The position numbers were made by a program, and so were the translations under genes. Shown piece by piece: positions 61,701 through 64,000 of a stretch of 64,000 bases of DNA. Positions within the stretch are counted from its first letter, which is position 1; every line of letters begins with the position of its first letter. Below the pieces are notes generated by a model. The model did not search any database and was not told where the DNA came from. It worked only from the letters and a program-made list of their open reading frames with translations. Source of the stretch: Sarcomyxa edulis (taxonomy: Eukaryota; Basidiomycota; Agaricomycetes; Agaricales; Mycenaceae); the NCBI GenBank assembly GCA_009761415.1, contig QUOL01000003.1, positions 1,240,001 to 1,304,000 of the forward strand, given 5' to 3'.

Positions 61701-64000
61701 GTACGTCCTTTATGACAGAGTTGGATTCTAGGATACCTGACTTAGCAAGACTCGGCCAAGTCGAGACGAAAGTGACATAGTATTTCAGATTGTCTGATTT
61801 ACTATTGAGCGAGGAAAGGGAGAGATAGTATAGCAGGCTAAACCCTCAGGCTCGTCTGGAGTTTGTCCGTCAAACAGACCTTCCGCAAAGTCATCGAGCA
61901 AATTGCTGACTTTAGTCGATTTTTTTAGCTGCCAGTAGAGGCTTGTTATCTGAAAGATAAGGTTGAGTTATCGCGAGAGAAAAAAGTGTTTTGCTCATCT
62001 TTGAGAGGTAGATTCCGAGACGCTTGTCGTCCGGTAGTGTTGCTTGACATTGGGACTAGGCACAGCAGTTCCGGGAGTCCGGGACAGTCTCCGCGAGCAG
62101 GAAACCGTAATAGTTTGAACTTTGGTAATAGTACGATAGAGCATATTTGGGCGAAACACTATAACCAGAGAATTTAGATAGAATGAAGAGAGAGTTGAGT
62201 GGCGTTGAAACCCATGATCTCAGTGGGTCAAGTGCGCTGTTGAAGTTGCCTCCAAGTTAGAGTACATACTTAGGCTGTTAGAGTCTCAGGCTAGACAGTG
62301 TGTGACAAATTCGGAGCGCGTAATACGTGACCGTGACCGTACCTGGATGAGTGTCACTGTGCGGCGTGGGCCTTTCGCGCGAAGAGATCGTGAGCTCGGC
62401 ACATCGAATTCTCGCAGCTCAAGCACATCACCTTCCATTCAATCCCTCACTTCTTATTACGACAATGGCTTGACGACCTTCCACTTCAATATCTCCACTT
62501 ACAAGGCTAAGATGGGGACATCGCGTCAGAACCCTCGTCACGGTTCTCACAACTTCTCTTACGAGTCTTCTATGGCACAAAAACCGATAAGACCTCCATA
62601 CTACTGGACTGTGCTGAATCTCTGAGAAGATATCGACACCATTGGATGTATCGTCGAGCAGGGTACGACGCGCCAACGAAAGTGAACGACCTCAAAATGT
62701 ATGTCCGCTTGTCTCTTTCTCCGACACCACTTACCCGCCAATGAATCGCCGTGTACAATTTCGCTCCTGACTCCTGTTATCGAGAAGATCTGCTCGCGTT
62801 CTAAAGAGACTATCCTTACTTTGGGTAATCACGATGCGATTTATTCCGGGAAAAAAGGCGATTGAATCTATCGACAGTGAGTCCGTATATTGGCCAGCTG
62901 GACGTTTTGCTTACTAGCAGGTACGCGCTAGCTGCGACTTTCAGATCAGCTTCATCTAGCATCTATCACCACAGGTCAGAAGGAGGTAACGTTATACATC
63001 CATCATCCCAGAATACCTCTACAATCCCGTCGGTCTTCCTTTGTCCGATCATGGCCGCACCCCAAGCGCCATCGGAACGTCGCTGTAGACTGTAGCAAGC
63101 TTGAGGCTCGAATTTTTTCGAAGGTAAGTCATCTGCACCGTTCAAGCTGAAGCCTGACAAATATATCTCGTCCAGAGATTGTCAATACACGTGAAGTATA
63201 CTGTGGCTTCTGAAATGAACACCGAAGAGGCGATCTGATCGATTGGAATGTTTGCGTAAGTTCGTCAGAAACTCTGTATCAATGTCTTCAACCCGTAAAA
63301 AAAGGATAGCATTGACGACCCTTGTTCTGGCAGGTGAAAGATTGCGACGGTTGCTATTACTGTTGTTGCACAATTTTACAGACCTTTTGTGGTCAGCCGG
63401 CGCTCTGCTCATTGTTACTTCGCCACGAGGAGGTCAACTCCATGGAATCTGAGGTACACCATCTTCTTATTTCGCCGCAGCTCATTATGTCCATTCGCCG
63501 TTCATCGCAGGAAATACGCCCGCGCAGTGGTCATGTCGTCGTCTCAACGTACGCTAGCGTATGCTATAACATGTATGTTACACTTCCTAGGGGTTCTAGC
63601 CCATCTTATTGAGCTTTGGCGTCTCGGCCTGATCGTATCATATCGTTCGCCACTGCCACCGCCCACAACATCTTTCGAGACTGCGTAGATCGGTGAGTGA
63701 GCTCACTAATGTCGTTGCAATGGCGGCCGCTGCAACTAAATATATCGCTGAATACGGTCACGGCTGATGATAGGAACGAACGAACGGGCTATGCATGATA
63801 CCATTGTCATGATAGATTCCTTTTCGCGCAAGTTGACGTTGACGAGAGCCAAGAAACCCACTAAGTTTACTTTCAAGGCACCTATAGCAGAACATTGTAG
63901 CGCCAGCCAAGTTTCTGGTCAGATTCTATCGTCTGCGTACGGATCTTGAGCAGTGAATAGTTGGTCCAGAAATAGGACTTCGCGAGAGCAGTCGATGTCT
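61701..64000. other. Gene-poor region at the right end
   Basis: No supportable gene. Short open frames include a 52-codon ATG frame at 63533-63688 with a hydrophobic stretch (see findings). The window ends inside this region. Confidence 0.4.

Noticed and set aside
61840..61925. Minus-strand text resembling a coding exon (NLLDDFAEGLFDGQ)
   Set aside because: It does not belong to the PRP8 relic, has no splice context, and the match to any family is too weak to report as a gene.

Overview
The window is nuclear DNA of a filamentous basidiomycete fungus, probably an Agaricomycete. Genes are dense and on both strands, and most are cut by many short introns (about 50-65 nt, GTRNGT...YAG, with CTAAC/CTGAC-like branch sites). 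The recognisable proteins (septin, BRE1, YAK1, Cys3-type bZIP, formate/nitrite transporter) are typical of fungi. All gene names come from reading translated exons by eye; no database search was possible.

Layout: 1-1.8 kb, UDP-glucose pyrophosphorylase (minus strand, 3' end cut by the window edge). 2.5-4.9 kb, two cytosolic ribosomal protein genes in tandem, RPS8 and RPS5. 6.3-12.8 kb, two minus-strand genes of unknown function separated by about 3 kb without a clear gene. 12.8-19.1 kb, a gene-poor stretch with a strong hairpin, tandem repeats and two copies (one decayed, one nearly intact) of a small gene. 19.2-26.3 kb, an accessory-looking block: an aromatic-ring FAD monooxygenase divergent from two tandem alpha/beta-hydrolase paralogues, followed by a formate/nitrite transporter. 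27.0-51.4 kb, a housekeeping block: septin, Cys3-like bZIP, mitochondrial ribosomal protein S9, BRE1, ornithine carbamoyltransferase, the Golgi golgin CASP/COY1, TFIIH subunit TFB1, a PHOSPHO-type HAD phosphatase, YAK1 kinase and proteasome assembly chaperone 4. 51.7-53.3 kb, a membrane-anchored alpha/beta hydrolase. 53.6-56.7 kb, two tandem related genes of unknown function. 57.8-58.9 kb, a probable nuclear coiled-coil protein. 59-64 kb, nearly gene-free, containing a decayed fragment of the spliceosome gene PRP8.

The most interesting points are the monooxygenase, whose conserved GDAAH...GGQGMN motif is assembled from a 19-nt exon and two consecutive 8-nt microexons and which also has a GC-AG intron; the shared promoter linking that gene to the duplicated hydrolases; a roughly 140-residue acidic insertion inside the S9 domain of the mitochondrial ribosomal protein; an ornithine carbamoyltransferase whose presequence-like leader has no in-frame ATG; and the PRP8 relic. 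Several neighbouring genes share very short divergent promoters (97 bp for TFB1/phosphatase).
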